Source: Bacteroidota bacterium (GTDB lineage Bacteria; Bacteroidota; Bacteroidia; Bacteroidales; JAADGE01). From it: DNA of 35,122 bases. The notes beneath the pieces were generated by a model, which saw only the letters and a program-made list of their open reading frames with translations, searched no databases and was not told where the DNA came from. The translations under genes and the position numbers were made by a program. Within the stretch, counting starts at the first letter, position 1; every line of letters begins with the position of its first letter. This document shows positions 1 to 8,370 of this stretch, in pieces. Where the stretch lies: NCBI GenBank assembly GCA_024277895.1, contig JAJRUH010000148.1, forward strand, positions 1 through 35,122. The letters are read 5' to 3'.

Positions 1-1
1 A

Positions 2-880
2 AATATTCTTATAAAATTGATTAAAAGTATCCGATATATTTTAAAATTGGCATTTTTAAATCCCGATATTTTAATAAATACAAATGCAAATGCAATTGTC
101 GGAATAAGTGTTTTTTATTGCAAAATTTTTAACAAAAAGTTTATTTTCAGAACATCAAGTTTAATTGACGTAAACAAAGAGTACATAAAAAAGAACGGAC
201 TTTCCGGAAAGGTTTACAAATATGGCTTAACCGGTGCAAGCAAAATAATAACCCAAAATAATGAACATAAAAACCTTTTGAAAAAAAATCATAACATAAA
301 TGCCGAAGTTTTAAAAAATATGTTCAAAATATCATATCGAAATACTTCAGAAAAAAAACATATTCTATGGGTAAGCCGATTTGCAAAAATCAAAAATCCG
401 GAATTATTTTTTGAAATTGCTTTGCATTTTTTTGACGAGAAGTTTGTGATGATTTGTCCGCATAATACTGAAAATATTGAAACTTGGAAGAATTTGAAAA
501 AAGACGCCGAAAAAATTAAAAATCTTACCTTTATCAACAAAGTCCCTTTTACCGAAATTCAAAAATATTTTGATAAAGCAAAAATATTTGTAAACACATC
601 TGATTTTGAGGGCTTCCCTAATACATTTTTACAAGCCGCACAAGCTAAAACACCCATTGTTTCGCTTAATGTAAATCCTGATAATTTTATTACCGAATAT
701 AATTGCGGAATTTTTTCAGAAGGAAACTTTGATAAAATGTTATCCGAAATGAAAATTTTATTAAAAAATGAAAACGAATTGAAAATCAAAGGTGAAAATC
801 TATTCAAATATTTGAAAAATAATCACGATTTTAATATTATAGGAAAAAGGTTTGTAAATATCATTGAAAGTGTTTTATGA
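2..880 (+). CDS. GT4-type glycosyltransferase, 5' end cut by window edge
   Basis: This is the C-terminal three quarters of a GT-B glycosyltransferase of the RfaB/GT4 class, which would move a nucleotide-activated sugar onto a growing cytoplasmic glycan. The frame stays open to the left edge, so the gene begins outside the window. About 290 residues are visible against a usual 360-380. A TTG at 17 is only an internal candidate start. The donor-binding half is clear: a strand of type HILWVSRFAKIKNPE, then the E-G-F-P-N-T-F motif in which the family's conserved acidic residue sits, followed by a 'TPIVSLN' strand. The stop overlaps the next ATG by 4 bp (ATGA), which suggests translational coupling in a polysaccharide operon. 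The acceptor and donor sugars cannot be read from sequence. Confidence 0.85.
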   Translation, partial: NILIKLIKSIRYILKLAFLNPDILINTNANAIVGISVFYCKIFNKKFIFRTSSLIDVNKEYIKKNGLSGKVYKYGLTGASKIITQNNEHKNLLKKNHNINAEVLKNMFKISYRNTSEKKHILWVSRFAKIKNPELFFEIALHFFDEKFVMICPHNTENIETWKNLKKDAEKIKNLTFINKVPFTEIQKYFDKAKIFVNTSDFEGFPNTFLQAAQAKTPIVSLNVNPDNFITEYNCGIFSEGNFDKMLSEMKILLKNENELKIKGENLFKYLKNNHDFNIIGKRFVNIIESVL

Positions 881-1737
881 TAAAAATTGCATTAAAAAAT
901 ATAAGTTTTCTTGAAAAAGTTTCAAAAATACCGATTTTGAAATATTTTTTCATACTGAAAATTTCCGAAAAATTCAATGAAATTTCATCAGATACGGTTT
1001 TAGAAAAATTTTACACTGATATTTATGTAAGCAATAAAACATCAAAACGCACATACAAAAACCGATTTCCCGATTTAAACGAAATAAGTTCGGAAATAAT
1101 TAAAGAACAAAAAAATCCCGTAATTCACGATATTGCCGTATCAAGCGGAATAAGCTCTTCTGAATTTTATGATTTTTTGATACAAAACAAACTAAACTCC
1201 GATTTTTACATTTCCGATAAATTTGCCGAAATTTTTGTTAAAAAGGGTTTTTTCACGAAGGCGTTCGACGCCGAAAATAATCTGGTTTTTGCTTATGCAG
1301 GTTGCTTTTTTGCGGTTGATAAAAATATTTATTTCCCTTTAACCGTGCTGTTGCATAAAATTTTGAAAAAACAAAAAACACCGGAAAACTTTGATTACAA
1401 ACTCTTGCTGTTTCATCCCGATGTTCTGAAAAAAATTAACACCGGCGAACTGAAATTCATAAATTACAATATTTTTCAAACAAAAATCAGCGAAAAATTT
1501 ACTTTTGTAAGAGTAATGAATATTTTAAACCTCGGCTACTTTAACGGAGAAGAAGTAAAAACAGCTTTGAAAAACATTCTGATTTCAATGAAAGAAAATG
1601 CTGTTTTACTAATCGGCAGAACAAATTCCGAAGGTATTAACAATGCCGGATTTTACCGCAAACAAAACAAAAAACTCATTCATTTAAAAGACATTAATAA
1701 AGGCAGCGAAATAAAACATATCATAGAAAATTTATGA
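877..1737 (+). CDS. methyltransferase-like protein of polysaccharide locus, function uncertain
   Basis: A 286-residue soluble protein coupled by 4-bp overlaps to glycosyltransferases on both sides. The segment HDIAVSSGISSSEF near residue 88 sits where class I SAM methyltransferases have their first strand and loop. Near residue 210, FVRVMNILNLGYF is followed by a GEEVKTALKN helix and a late strand NAVLLIGRTN. That order fits a Rossmann methyltransferase-like fold, as seen in uncharacterised proteins of exopolysaccharide clusters. The usual GxGxG loop is degenerate, so it may be inactive as a methyltransferase or have another role. No signal peptide or membrane segment is seen. The family assignment is inference; the reading frame and operon membership are secure. 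Confidence 0.6.
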   Translation: MIKIALKNISFLEKVSKIPILKYFFILKISEKFNEISSDTVLEKFYTDIYVSNKTSKRTYKNRFPDLNEISSEIIKEQKNPVIHDIAVSSGISSSEFYDFLIQNKLNSDFYISDKFAEIFVKKGFFTKAFDAENNLVFAYAGCFFAVDKNIYFPLTVLLHKILKKQKTPENFDYKLLLFHPDVLKKINTGELKFINYNIFQTKISEKFTFVRVMNILNLGYFNGEEVKTALKNILISMKENAVLLIGRTNSEGINNAGFYRKQNKKLIHLKDINKGSEIKHIIENL

Positions 1738-2852
1738 AATTCCTGATTATTGCACCCCGCTTTCATACCAATTTATATTACCGTGCAAAAGCATTGCAAG
1801 ATGTCGGACACACCGTAAAAGTAGCTGTGCTGTATAAAGGAAAATCAGAATTTTATGAAGGTATTGACTTAATACAAATCAAAATTTCATATTTTTCAAA
1901 ACAATTGTTGAAAGTTATTGTTTTTTTCAATAAAAGCAAACTGAAGTCGGCAACAGAACTCCGCTTACAATCTCCCGGGAGGGAATTAAAAAATCTGTTA
2001 AAAATATTTAAACCCGATGTAATTCTTTTAAAAGCATATCAAAACGCCTTGGCAATTAAAACCTTAATGCTGACAAGAAAACAAAATGTAAAAGTTTTGA
2101 TGCTTACACAAACACCCTACAATCATATTAAAGGCTCTGAATTTTTGTTTAAACTAAACATAAAACTTTTTAAAGTTCTGAAAGTATATGCATACATAAC
2201 ACCTATAAAAATTAATTACGAAGTTTTTAAAAAATCGGGGATTGAAAATGTGTATTATTTGCCTTTTGTATATCCTTTGCAAATTTTAAAACGGGAAAAT
2301 ATCAAAAATAATATAAAAATTCTTTCGGTTGGTAAATTTCAAAAACGAAAATACCAATTGCTTTTATTAAAAGTTTTTAAAAGCTTAATTGATGAAGGTT
2401 ATAAAATTAAATTATGTTTAATCGGGGAGCTTGCCGATGAAAATTATTTCAGGAAAATAAAAAACTTTATTTCAGAAAAGAATTTGAATAAAAATGTGTG
2501 TTTAAAAACAAATCTGTCCTATCTCGAAATTTTAACAGAATATCCCCGATATGATTTGTTCGTACTGCCGGCATACAACGAACCTGCCGCTTACTCACCT
2601 GTTGAAGCTTTTAGCAACGGATTGCCGGTAATTTGCTCTGATGAAAACGGAACAAAATGCTATATTGAAACCGAAAAAAACGGTTATATTTTTAAAGCAA
2701 AAAACAAAGAAGATTTAAAAGAAAAGTTGAAATTTTGCATTTCCGATAAAGAAAACTTGAAAATAATTAAAGAAAATGCACTACTTTCGGCAAAACAAAA
2801 TCATAATCCTAAAAATTTTGCAAATAAAATTTTGCAAATTATAAACGAATGA
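1734..2852 (+). CDS. GT4-family glycosyltransferase
   Basis: A complete 372-residue GT-B fold glycosyltransferase. The N-terminal acceptor domain starts with MKFLIIAPRFHTN and a glycine-poor variant of the usual 'GG' loop. The C-terminal donor domain begins near residue 195 with the strand ILSVGKFQKRK. The nucleotide-sugar-binding region near residues 285-310 reads DLFVLPAYNEPAAYSPVEAF followed by GLPVICSDENG. The distal Glu of the family's EX7E motif is kept in SPVEAF. It overlaps both neighbours by 4 bp, so the four genes from 2 to 3649 form one coupled unit. The protein should act at the cytoplasmic face of the inner membrane during assembly of a lipid-linked glycan. Sugar specificity is not predictable. 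Confidence 0.88.
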   Translation: MKFLIIAPRFHTNLYYRAKALQDVGHTVKVAVLYKGKSEFYEGIDLIQIKISYFSKQLLKVIVFFNKSKLKSATELRLQSPGRELKNLLKIFKPDVILLKAYQNALAIKTLMLTRKQNVKVLMLTQTPYNHIKGSEFLFKLNIKLFKVLKVYAYITPIKINYEVFKKSGIENVYYLPFVYPLQILKRENIKNNIKILSVGKFQKRKYQLLLLKVFKSLIDEGYKIKLCLIGELADENYFRKIKNFISEKNLNKNVCLKTNLSYLEILTEYPRYDLFVLPAYNEPAAYSPVEAFSNGLPVICSDENGTKCYIETEKNGYIFKAKNKEDLKEKLKFCISDKENLKIIKENALLSAKQNHNPKNFANKILQIINE

Positions 2853-3649
2853 AAAGATATTTTGACAAAACTAATAATCGCCTTATTTACATAGGAAAAG
2901 CATCTGATGCAAACTATTGGGACGCACATTGGGATAAAAATACCATTGAAAAATTATACCCTAAACGCATAATGCCTACTGATTATGTTATTAACACCAC
3001 CCAAAAGTATTTGCCCAAAGGCAGCACAATTCTTGAAGGTGGTTGCGGTACCGGACAACAGGTTTTTAAATTGCAAAAAAGCGCTTACAAAGTTATCGGG
3101 ATAGATTATGCCGAAAAAACGGTTAAAATTGTAAAACAAGCTAAACCGGAATTGGATATTCGCTTGGGCGATGTAAGAAAGCTTGATTTCGATGATAATT
3201 ATTTTGAGGGATATTGGTCGTTTGGCGTTATTGAGCATTTTTATAACGGATACGATGAAATTATCAATGAAATGTACCGGGTAATTAAGCCCGGAGGATA
3301 TTTATTCATCACTTTTCCGCATATGAGCAAATTGCGTAAATTAAAAGCCAAAAAAGAAAAATATCCGGTATGGAATGAAAGTGAAGAAAACATCAAAAAC
3401 TTCTATCAATTTGCATTAAGTGAGCAAAAAGTAATTGCCGATTTAGAAAAATTAAATTTCAAATTAATAAAAAAGCAACATTTATCAGGAATTAAAGGTC
3501 TGAAAGATGAAATAAAGTTTTTAAAAAAGCCTTTACAGAAAATATTTGACAGTCGTAGTCTTTTCGGGATGGGTATGTCAAAAGTTATTTCTATGATTTT
3601 TAACAGGTTTTCATCACATACGGTATTGTTGATTTTAAAAAAGAAATAA
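2849..3649 (+). CDS. class I SAM-dependent methyltransferase
   Basis: A 266-residue class I methyltransferase. Motif I is ILEGGCGTGQQ near residue 61, and the acidic end of strand 2 is VIGIDYAEKT. A GDVRKLDF segment follows as motif II. The post-II region reads YWSFGVIEHF, and RVIKPGGYLFITFP is the typical Methyltransf_11/25 segment. The protein is longer than a minimal domain and has a C-terminal extension of about 80 residues with basic and hydrophobic stretches. In this setting it probably methylates a sugar or lipid-linked glycan. It starts inside the previous gene (ATGA overlap), and its TAA stop overlaps the ATG of the broken frame that follows (TAATG). Confidence 0.88.
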   Translation: MKRYFDKTNNRLIYIGKASDANYWDAHWDKNTIEKLYPKRIMPTDYVINTTQKYLPKGSTILEGGCGTGQQVFKLQKSAYKVIGIDYAEKTVKIVKQAKPELDIRLGDVRKLDFDDNYFEGYWSFGVIEHFYNGYDEIINEMYRVIKPGGYLFITFPHMSKLRKLKAKKEKYPVWNESEENIKNFYQFALSEQKVIADLEKLNFKLIKKQHLSGIKGLKDEIKFLKKPLQKIFDSRSLFGMGMSKVISMIFNRFSSHTVLLILKKK

Positions 3650-4008
3650 TGTACCCAAGAATATTACAAAAATTTGATAATTTTTTAGTCAAAACAATTA
3701 ATAAATACACTCGTATGTTTGCAAATATAAAAAATTAGACCGATTATTTTCTATTTTTGTATTATAGAAACATAATCGGAAGAAGGGAAGAAAAGATCAA
3801 ACACAAGATACGTTTAACGATATCGATAATTAGAATTATATCTTTCCTTCTATTTTCTAATTACAGATGGTATAATAATCCACAGACAAAAAAAATATTA
3901 GCAACTAAAAACGAATATTTAAAAATTTGGAACAAAGCAAAAAATATTAAATATCCGCTAATTAATGAATTTGAAGATAAATATGGTTTTAAGATTGATG
4001 AAAATTAA
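3649..4008 (+). pseudogene. remnant reading frame split by an in-frame TAG
   Basis: A TAATG overlap starts a 29-codon frame that ends in TAG at 3736-3738. The same frame then runs open, with no canonical ATG, to TAA at 4006-4008. Read through the TAG, it gives a 119-codon protein start with a hydrophobic stretch (IRLTISIIRIISFLLF) and a tail IKYPLINEFEDKYGFKID. The tail has the style of the N-terminal region of some polysaccharide-locus methyltransferases, but that match is from memory and weak. Nothing recognisable follows the second stop. It is best read as the 5' remnant of a deleted gene at the joint between two blocks of the locus. Two tiny real genes is the less likely alternative. Confidence 0.5.
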
Positions 4009-4046
4009 TTAATAGTTTCACTTAAAAAGCATATAGTAGTAATTTT

Positions 4047-5057
4047 ATGAAATTTCTTTTACATAAACTGTATTATAAAAAAAACACTCAGGGTAAAGTG
4101 CTTATCGGTTTTATTGTTTCTCATGTTACAACATATAACAGGGTAATGGCATCAACACGAATAAGAGTTTATGATATTATAAATTCATTTAAAAATCACA
4201 ATAATTTTAAACTCGAACTTTTTAAGGAGAAACAAAAATATAGTATTGTAATTTTTCAGAAAACTTTTAATGAAAAAGCATATATTTTAGCAAAAAAACT
4301 TAAAGCTCACGGAACACAAATAATACTGGATATAAACGTTAATTATTACGATAATAAATCATCCGCAATTTCAGAAAAACAATATCAAAACATTATAAAG
4401 TTTACAAAAATTTGCGATGCTGTTATTACTCCCTCATATCATATAAAAAACTATATTGAAAATTTAAAACTTAATAGTCCGGTACATTTAATAGAGGAAA
4501 GTATTAATGACAAATATTTTTTAATTCAAAAGACTGTCTTTTCAAAAACAAAAACACTCATTTGGTCAGGGTTTTCATATAAAGCAAAAGAAATTCTTTT
4601 AATAAATAGTGCTTTAGAAAAATTAAAAATTAAGTATGATTTTAAACTAATTATTATTGCGGAAAAAAACCCGTATTTAAAAATTAATAATTTACAAATT
4701 GATTTTGTAAAATATAAAGAACAAAAAATAGTACAACAACTTTTAACGGGAGACATCTTTATTGCCCCAAGAAACTTAAATGAAGAATATAATTTAGGCC
4801 ATTCTTTTACTAAAATTGGTGTAGCAATGGCACTGGGAATACCGGTTGTTGCCTCACCGGTTCCGTCTTATTTAAAATCCCCTGCTATAATTTGTACCAA
4901 TAACCAACAATGGTATAATGAATTAAATTTGCTGTTTACTAAAAACTCACAAGAAATTAAAAAATTTTCAGAAAAAGGAATTAAATATTGTTACGACAAT
5001 TACAACACAAATATTATTAAAGAAAAATATATTAATTTATTTTCAAGCCTGCTCTAA
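4047..5057 (+). CDS. GT-B type glycosyltransferase
   Basis: A 336-residue protein with the architecture of a divergent GT1/GT4 glycosyltransferase. The N-terminal half carries the ASTRIRVYDIINSF motif seen in transferases annotated only as 'glycosyltransferase'. It then has VIFQKTF, ILDINVNYYD and a strand CDAVITPSYHIKNYI. The C-terminal half has TLIWSGFSYKAKE opening the second Rossmann domain, GDIFIAPRN, and the donor-site helix FTKIGVAMALGIPVVASPVPSY. It begins 38 bp after the preceding remnant and is not translationally coupled to it, so it may head a second transcriptional block. It lacks the canonical EX7E spacing, so sequence alone cannot confirm that it is catalytically conventional. 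Confidence 0.75.
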   Translation: MKFLLHKLYYKKNTQGKVLIGFIVSHVTTYNRVMASTRIRVYDIINSFKNHNNFKLELFKEKQKYSIVIFQKTFNEKAYILAKKLKAHGTQIILDINVNYYDNKSSAISEKQYQNIIKFTKICDAVITPSYHIKNYIENLKLNSPVHLIEESINDKYFLIQKTVFSKTKTLIWSGFSYKAKEILLINSALEKLKIKYDFKLIIIAEKNPYLKINNLQIDFVKYKEQKIVQQLLTGDIFIAPRNLNEEYNLGHSFTKIGVAMALGIPVVASPVPSYLKSPAIICTNNQQWYNELNLLFTKNSQEIKKFSEKGIKYCYDNYNTNIIKEKYINLFSSLL

Positions 5058-5068
5058 AACTATAATTG

Positions 5069-6091
5069 ATGAAAATTAATATAATATATAATTATACAGA
5101 TGCACCGATTGGAGGAACAAATCAGTTTTTAAAAGCTCTGAAAAATTATTTTATTGAACAAAATGTTTATACGGAAAATGAAGAAGTTGCAGATGCTTTT
5201 TTATTTATTGCATATAAAAATCCGCTAAAAGTAATTAATTTAAAGCATAAATACCCAAACAAACTTTTCATACATCGCATTGACGGTCCTGTTCGAATGT
5301 ATTCAAAAATGTCGGACAAACGTGACTTTATAACAAACACAATTAATAACTACATTGCAGATGCAACAATTTTTCAGACAAATTGGTCAAAATTTAATAA
5401 TTTTAAACTGGGCTTAAAAAATAATCGGTTTGAAACAACGATTATTAATGCTCCGGATAACAAAATATTTAACAAAATAAATAAACATAATTTTATACGA
5501 AAAAATAAAATAAAACTTATTGCAACAAGCTGGTCGCCGAATATGAACAAAGGTTTTGAAATCTATAAGTATCTTGATAAACATCTTGATTTTTCAAAAT
5601 ATGAAATGACGTTTTGCGGCAATTCTCCGATTATTTTTAAAAACATAAAAATAATAAAGCCTTTGCCCAGTAAAGAACTTGCCGAATTATTAAAAAAACA
5701 TGATATTTATATAACTGCTTCTCAAAAAGACCCTTGTTCAAATTCCTTAATTGAGGCAATTCATTGCGGACTTCCTGCAATAGCTCTTAATGACGGCGGG
5801 CATCCTGAAATTATTCAAAAAAACGGCGAAATTTTTAATAAAAAAGAAGAAATAGACAAGCTGCTTTATAAAATAGTTAATAATTATAAAAATTACACCA
5901 ACAATGAACTACCCCTGATAAACGAGGTTGGTCATAAGTATTATAACTTTATTTACAATATATACCAAATGCAACAGCAGAAAAAATACAGCACAAAAAA
6001 ACTTGTATTTTGGCAAATTATAATAATATACTATCAAGTATTTAGAAGAAAAATATCTTTGCACCTAAAAAGATTAATAAAAAGGAAATGA
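5069..6091 (+). CDS. GT4-type glycosyltransferase
   Basis: A glycosyltransferase of about 340 residues. The N-terminus is MKINIIYNYTDAPIGGTNQF, where the GG loop marks the GT-B acceptor domain. HRIDGPVRMY and ATIFQTNWSKFN are typical of Bacteroidota and alphaproteobacterial capsule transferases. The donor domain starts at IKLIATSWSPNMNKGF, and the donor site is SQKDPCSNSLIEAIHCGLPAIALNDGGHPEII. That retains Glu in SLIEA and the GGHPE loop. A TTG lies one codon before the ATG; I chose the ATG because the hydrophobic first strand begins there. It ends in a basic, amphipathic C-terminus and overlaps the next gene by 4 bp (ATGA). Confidence 0.87.
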   Translation: MKINIIYNYTDAPIGGTNQFLKALKNYFIEQNVYTENEEVADAFLFIAYKNPLKVINLKHKYPNKLFIHRIDGPVRMYSKMSDKRDFITNTINNYIADATIFQTNWSKFNNFKLGLKNNRFETTIINAPDNKIFNKINKHNFIRKNKIKLIATSWSPNMNKGFEIYKYLDKHLDFSKYEMTFCGNSPIIFKNIKIIKPLPSKELAELLKKHDIYITASQKDPCSNSLIEAIHCGLPAIALNDGGHPEIIQKNGEIFNKKEEIDKLLYKIVNNYKNYTNNELPLINEVGHKYYNFIYNIYQMQQQKKYSTKKLVFWQIIIIYYQVFRRKISLHLKRLIKRK

Positions 6092-6750
6092 TAAACCGGC
6101 TAAAAACATATTATAATAGCAGTTACAGGCGGCAAATTTTAGACAAACTCCAAAACAAATATATTTCGGAATACAGAGGTATAGTTTTAGACATAGGAGG
6201 CAGAGACCGTGGCAAATTCAAAAAACCAAAAAACAAAGTTGAAAAATGGATTTTTGCCGATATTGAACAAAAACATAATCCCGATATTGTTCAGGATGTC
6301 GCAGATATGCAAAATATTGAAACCGAAAGCATTGACATAGTAAATGCAATAGAAGTTTTTGAACATGTTGAGAAAATAAATCAGGGAATTTCAGAATGTT
6401 ACAGAATTTTAAAAAAAGAGGGAAAATTAATAATGTCTGTACCGTTTTTATATCCTATACATGCCGACCCTTATGATTTTCAACGATGGACAATTACAAA
6501 ATGGGAAAATGAACTTACAAAATCCGGTTTCAAAATTGAAATAACAGAAATTATGGGGCGTTTCTTCACCGTAAGAACCGGAATGAACAAAACACTCATT
6601 CAATCTTTACCTTTTGGGATAAGACATTTTGGTTATTTATTATTTCCGTTTTTTAGATTATTGAACAAACTTGACAATACAAATTGGATTAAAAATCACC
6701 CGAAACTCGGAAATTATCACGGAGGTTATTTTATTATTGCAAAGAAGTAA
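6088..6750 (+). CDS. class I SAM-dependent methyltransferase
   Basis: A 220-residue methyltransferase. Motif I is IVLDIGGRDRGKF, a GGR variant of the usual GCGxG loop. The second strand is WIFADIEQKHNPDIVQD. The post-motif segment SIDIVNAIEVFEHVEKI contains the EVFEHV signature of the UbiE/Methyltransf_11 group, and YRILKKEGKLIMSVPFLYP follows. The late segment HADPYDFQRWT is common in methyltransferases of surface-glycan clusters. The gene overlaps its neighbour by 4 bp and lies 9 bp before a TylF-type methyltransferase, so this operon has two adjacent methyl transfer steps. The substrate is unknown. Confidence 0.87.
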   Translation: MINRLKTYYNSSYRRQILDKLQNKYISEYRGIVLDIGGRDRGKFKKPKNKVEKWIFADIEQKHNPDIVQDVADMQNIETESIDIVNAIEVFEHVEKINQGISECYRILKKEGKLIMSVPFLYPIHADPYDFQRWTITKWENELTKSGFKIEITEIMGRFFTVRTGMNKTLIQSLPFGIRHFGYLLFPFFRLLNKLDNTNWIKNHPKLGNYHGGYFIIAKK

Positions 6751-6759
6751 TACAATATA

Positions 6760-7509
6760 ATGAAAAAGTTAATATTAAGAATAATAAAAAAATTAGGATA
6801 TAAAGTTCAAAAAATAAACGAACCTGTATTTTTAGCAGATATGGACAAAGATTTTTTTGAACTTGCAAAAAAATGCAAACCCTTTACTATGACCTCGACC
6901 GAAAGACTTTATTCAGTATATAAAAGTGTAGAATATTGCATAAAAAACAATATTGAAGGCGATTTTGTAGAATGCGGAGTTTGGAAAGGCGGCAGCTCAA
7001 TGATGATTGCTTTAACTTTACAAAAAAACAATATTACAGACAGGAAAATTTATCTTTACGATACCTACGAAGGAATGAGTAAACCAAGCAAAGAAGATGT
7101 AAATTATGCAAACAACATAGCTGAAAAAAAATATACTGAAACAATGAACTCGGAAAGCGGTTCTGATTGGTGTCGCTCTGAAATTGAAGAAGTTAAAGCC
7201 CATTTATATTCTACCGGCTACCCGAAAGAAAATATAATTTTTGTAAAAGGAAAAGTTGAAGACACAATTCCCGAAACAATCCCCAAAAAAATTGCTCTGT
7301 TAAGATTAGATACCGACTGGTACGAATCTACAAAGCATGAAATGGAACATTTATTTCCAATTCTTTCAAAAAACGGAGTTTTAATAATTGACGATTACGG
7401 ACACTGGCTTGGCTGCCGAAAAGCCGTTGACGAATATTTTGATAAAAATAATATTAATATTTTACTGAACAGAATTGATTATACAGGCAGAACAGCCGTA
7501 AAAACATAA
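6760..7509 (+). CDS. TylF/MycF-type sugar O-methyltransferase
   Basis: A 249-residue protein of the macrocin O-methyltransferase (TylF) family. These Mg2+- and SAM-dependent enzymes methylate sugar hydroxyls. The recognisable order is: MTSTERLYSVYKSVEYC near residues 47-63; motif I, GDFVECGVWKGGSSM; the acidic strand IYLYDTYEGMS; the metal-ligand region LLRLDTDWYESTKHEME near residue 183; and LIIDDYGHWLGCRKAVDEYF near residue 210. The paired Asp residues of LDTD and IDDYG match known metal ligands of the family. Length is normal. It sits 9 bp after a second methyltransferase and 6 bp before a sulfotransferase, which suggests consecutive sugar decorations. Confidence 0.92.
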   Translation: MKKLILRIIKKLGYKVQKINEPVFLADMDKDFFELAKKCKPFTMTSTERLYSVYKSVEYCIKNNIEGDFVECGVWKGGSSMMIALTLQKNNITDRKIYLYDTYEGMSKPSKEDVNYANNIAEKKYTETMNSESGSDWCRSEIEEVKAHLYSTGYPKENIIFVKGKVEDTIPETIPKKIALLRLDTDWYESTKHEMEHLFPILSKNGVLIIDDYGHWLGCRKAVDEYFDKNNINILLNRIDYTGRTAVKT

Positions 7510-7515
7510 ATAAAA

Positions 7516-8370
7516 ATGAAAATCTTCTCACAAATACTAAATTTTTTCGGTTATAAACTTTGTAAAATAAAACTGCCGGATATATATATAATTTCATTTC
7601 CTAAAAGCGGAAGAACTTGGCTTAATATGTTACTGGGGAAATTATTTGAACAACATTGCGGACTCTCAAACCTATCACCGGATACTCTTCTAAATACCAA
7701 ACTTTTTAATTCTCTGTTTCCGGATAAAATACCTAATGTGGTTTTTTCGCATGATGACAATAAAAATTTTTTTCTTCCTCCCCGGAAAATCAAAAAATCA
7801 AAAAGAAAATATAAAAACAGCAAAATAATTTTTTTAGTTCGCGACCCGCGTGATGTTCTGGTGTCAAGCTATTTTGAGAAAACAAAAAGAGTTAAATTGG
7901 GAAAAAGAGAAGACAGTTTTTGGCAAAAATTTAACGGAACAATCTCCGATTATATTTATGAAAAAAAAGGCGGTTTCGACACTATTATTGAATTTTATAA
8001 TCTTTGGCATAAAAACAAAAATATTCCGCAAGATTTCTTATTAATCAGATATGAAGACCTTTATAATAATACCTTAAACGAACTTAATAAAATAATTAAT
8101 TTTCTTAACTTAAAGGATGTCAGTGAAAAATCAAAAAGTAACGCAATAAACTTTGCCTCATTTAACAATATGAGAAAAATAGAAGAAAAAGGCGGTACTC
8201 GTTCAGACAAGTTAAAACCGGCAGACATTAATGATACTGCTTCATACAAAACTCGTAAAGGCAAAATAGGCGATTACAAAAACTATTTTTCAGAACAAGA
8301 AATAAAATACTTAAATAAAAAAATGAAAAATAATCTATCTTCTTATTTCGGATACAATACTAATCTTTAA
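7516..8370 (+). CDS. PAPS-dependent sulfotransferase domain protein
   Basis: A 284-residue cytosolic-type sulfotransferase that would transfer sulfate from PAPS to a hydroxyl, here probably of the glycan made by this locus. All three cofactor motifs are visible. The 5'-phosphosulfate loop SFPKSGRTW is at residues 27-35. The 3'-phosphate motif FLVRDPRDVLVSSYF is near 106-120, with the conserved Arg and Ser. The C-terminal RKGKIGDYKNYF near 247-258 corresponds to the family RxGxxGDWKN motif. No signal peptide is seen. It is the last + strand gene of the operon, and its stop overlaps the convergent flippase gene by 11 bp. No PAPS synthesis genes lie in the window. Confidence 0.92.
   Translation: MKIFSQILNFFGYKLCKIKLPDIYIISFPKSGRTWLNMLLGKLFEQHCGLSNLSPDTLLNTKLFNSLFPDKIPNVVFSHDDNKNFFLPPRKIKKSKRKYKNSKIIFLVRDPRDVLVSSYFEKTKRVKLGKREDSFWQKFNGTISDYIYEKKGGFDTIIEFYNLWHKNKNIPQDFLLIRYEDLYNNTLNELNKIINFLNLKDVSEKSKSNAINFASFNNMRKIEEKGGTRSDKLKPADINDTASYKTRKGKIGDYKNYFSEQEIKYLNKKMKNNLSSYFGYNTNL

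Noticed and set aside
7850-8044. Small + strand frame inside the sulfotransferase
   Set aside because: It is an alternative frame of a gene with complete PAPS motifs and has no independent support.
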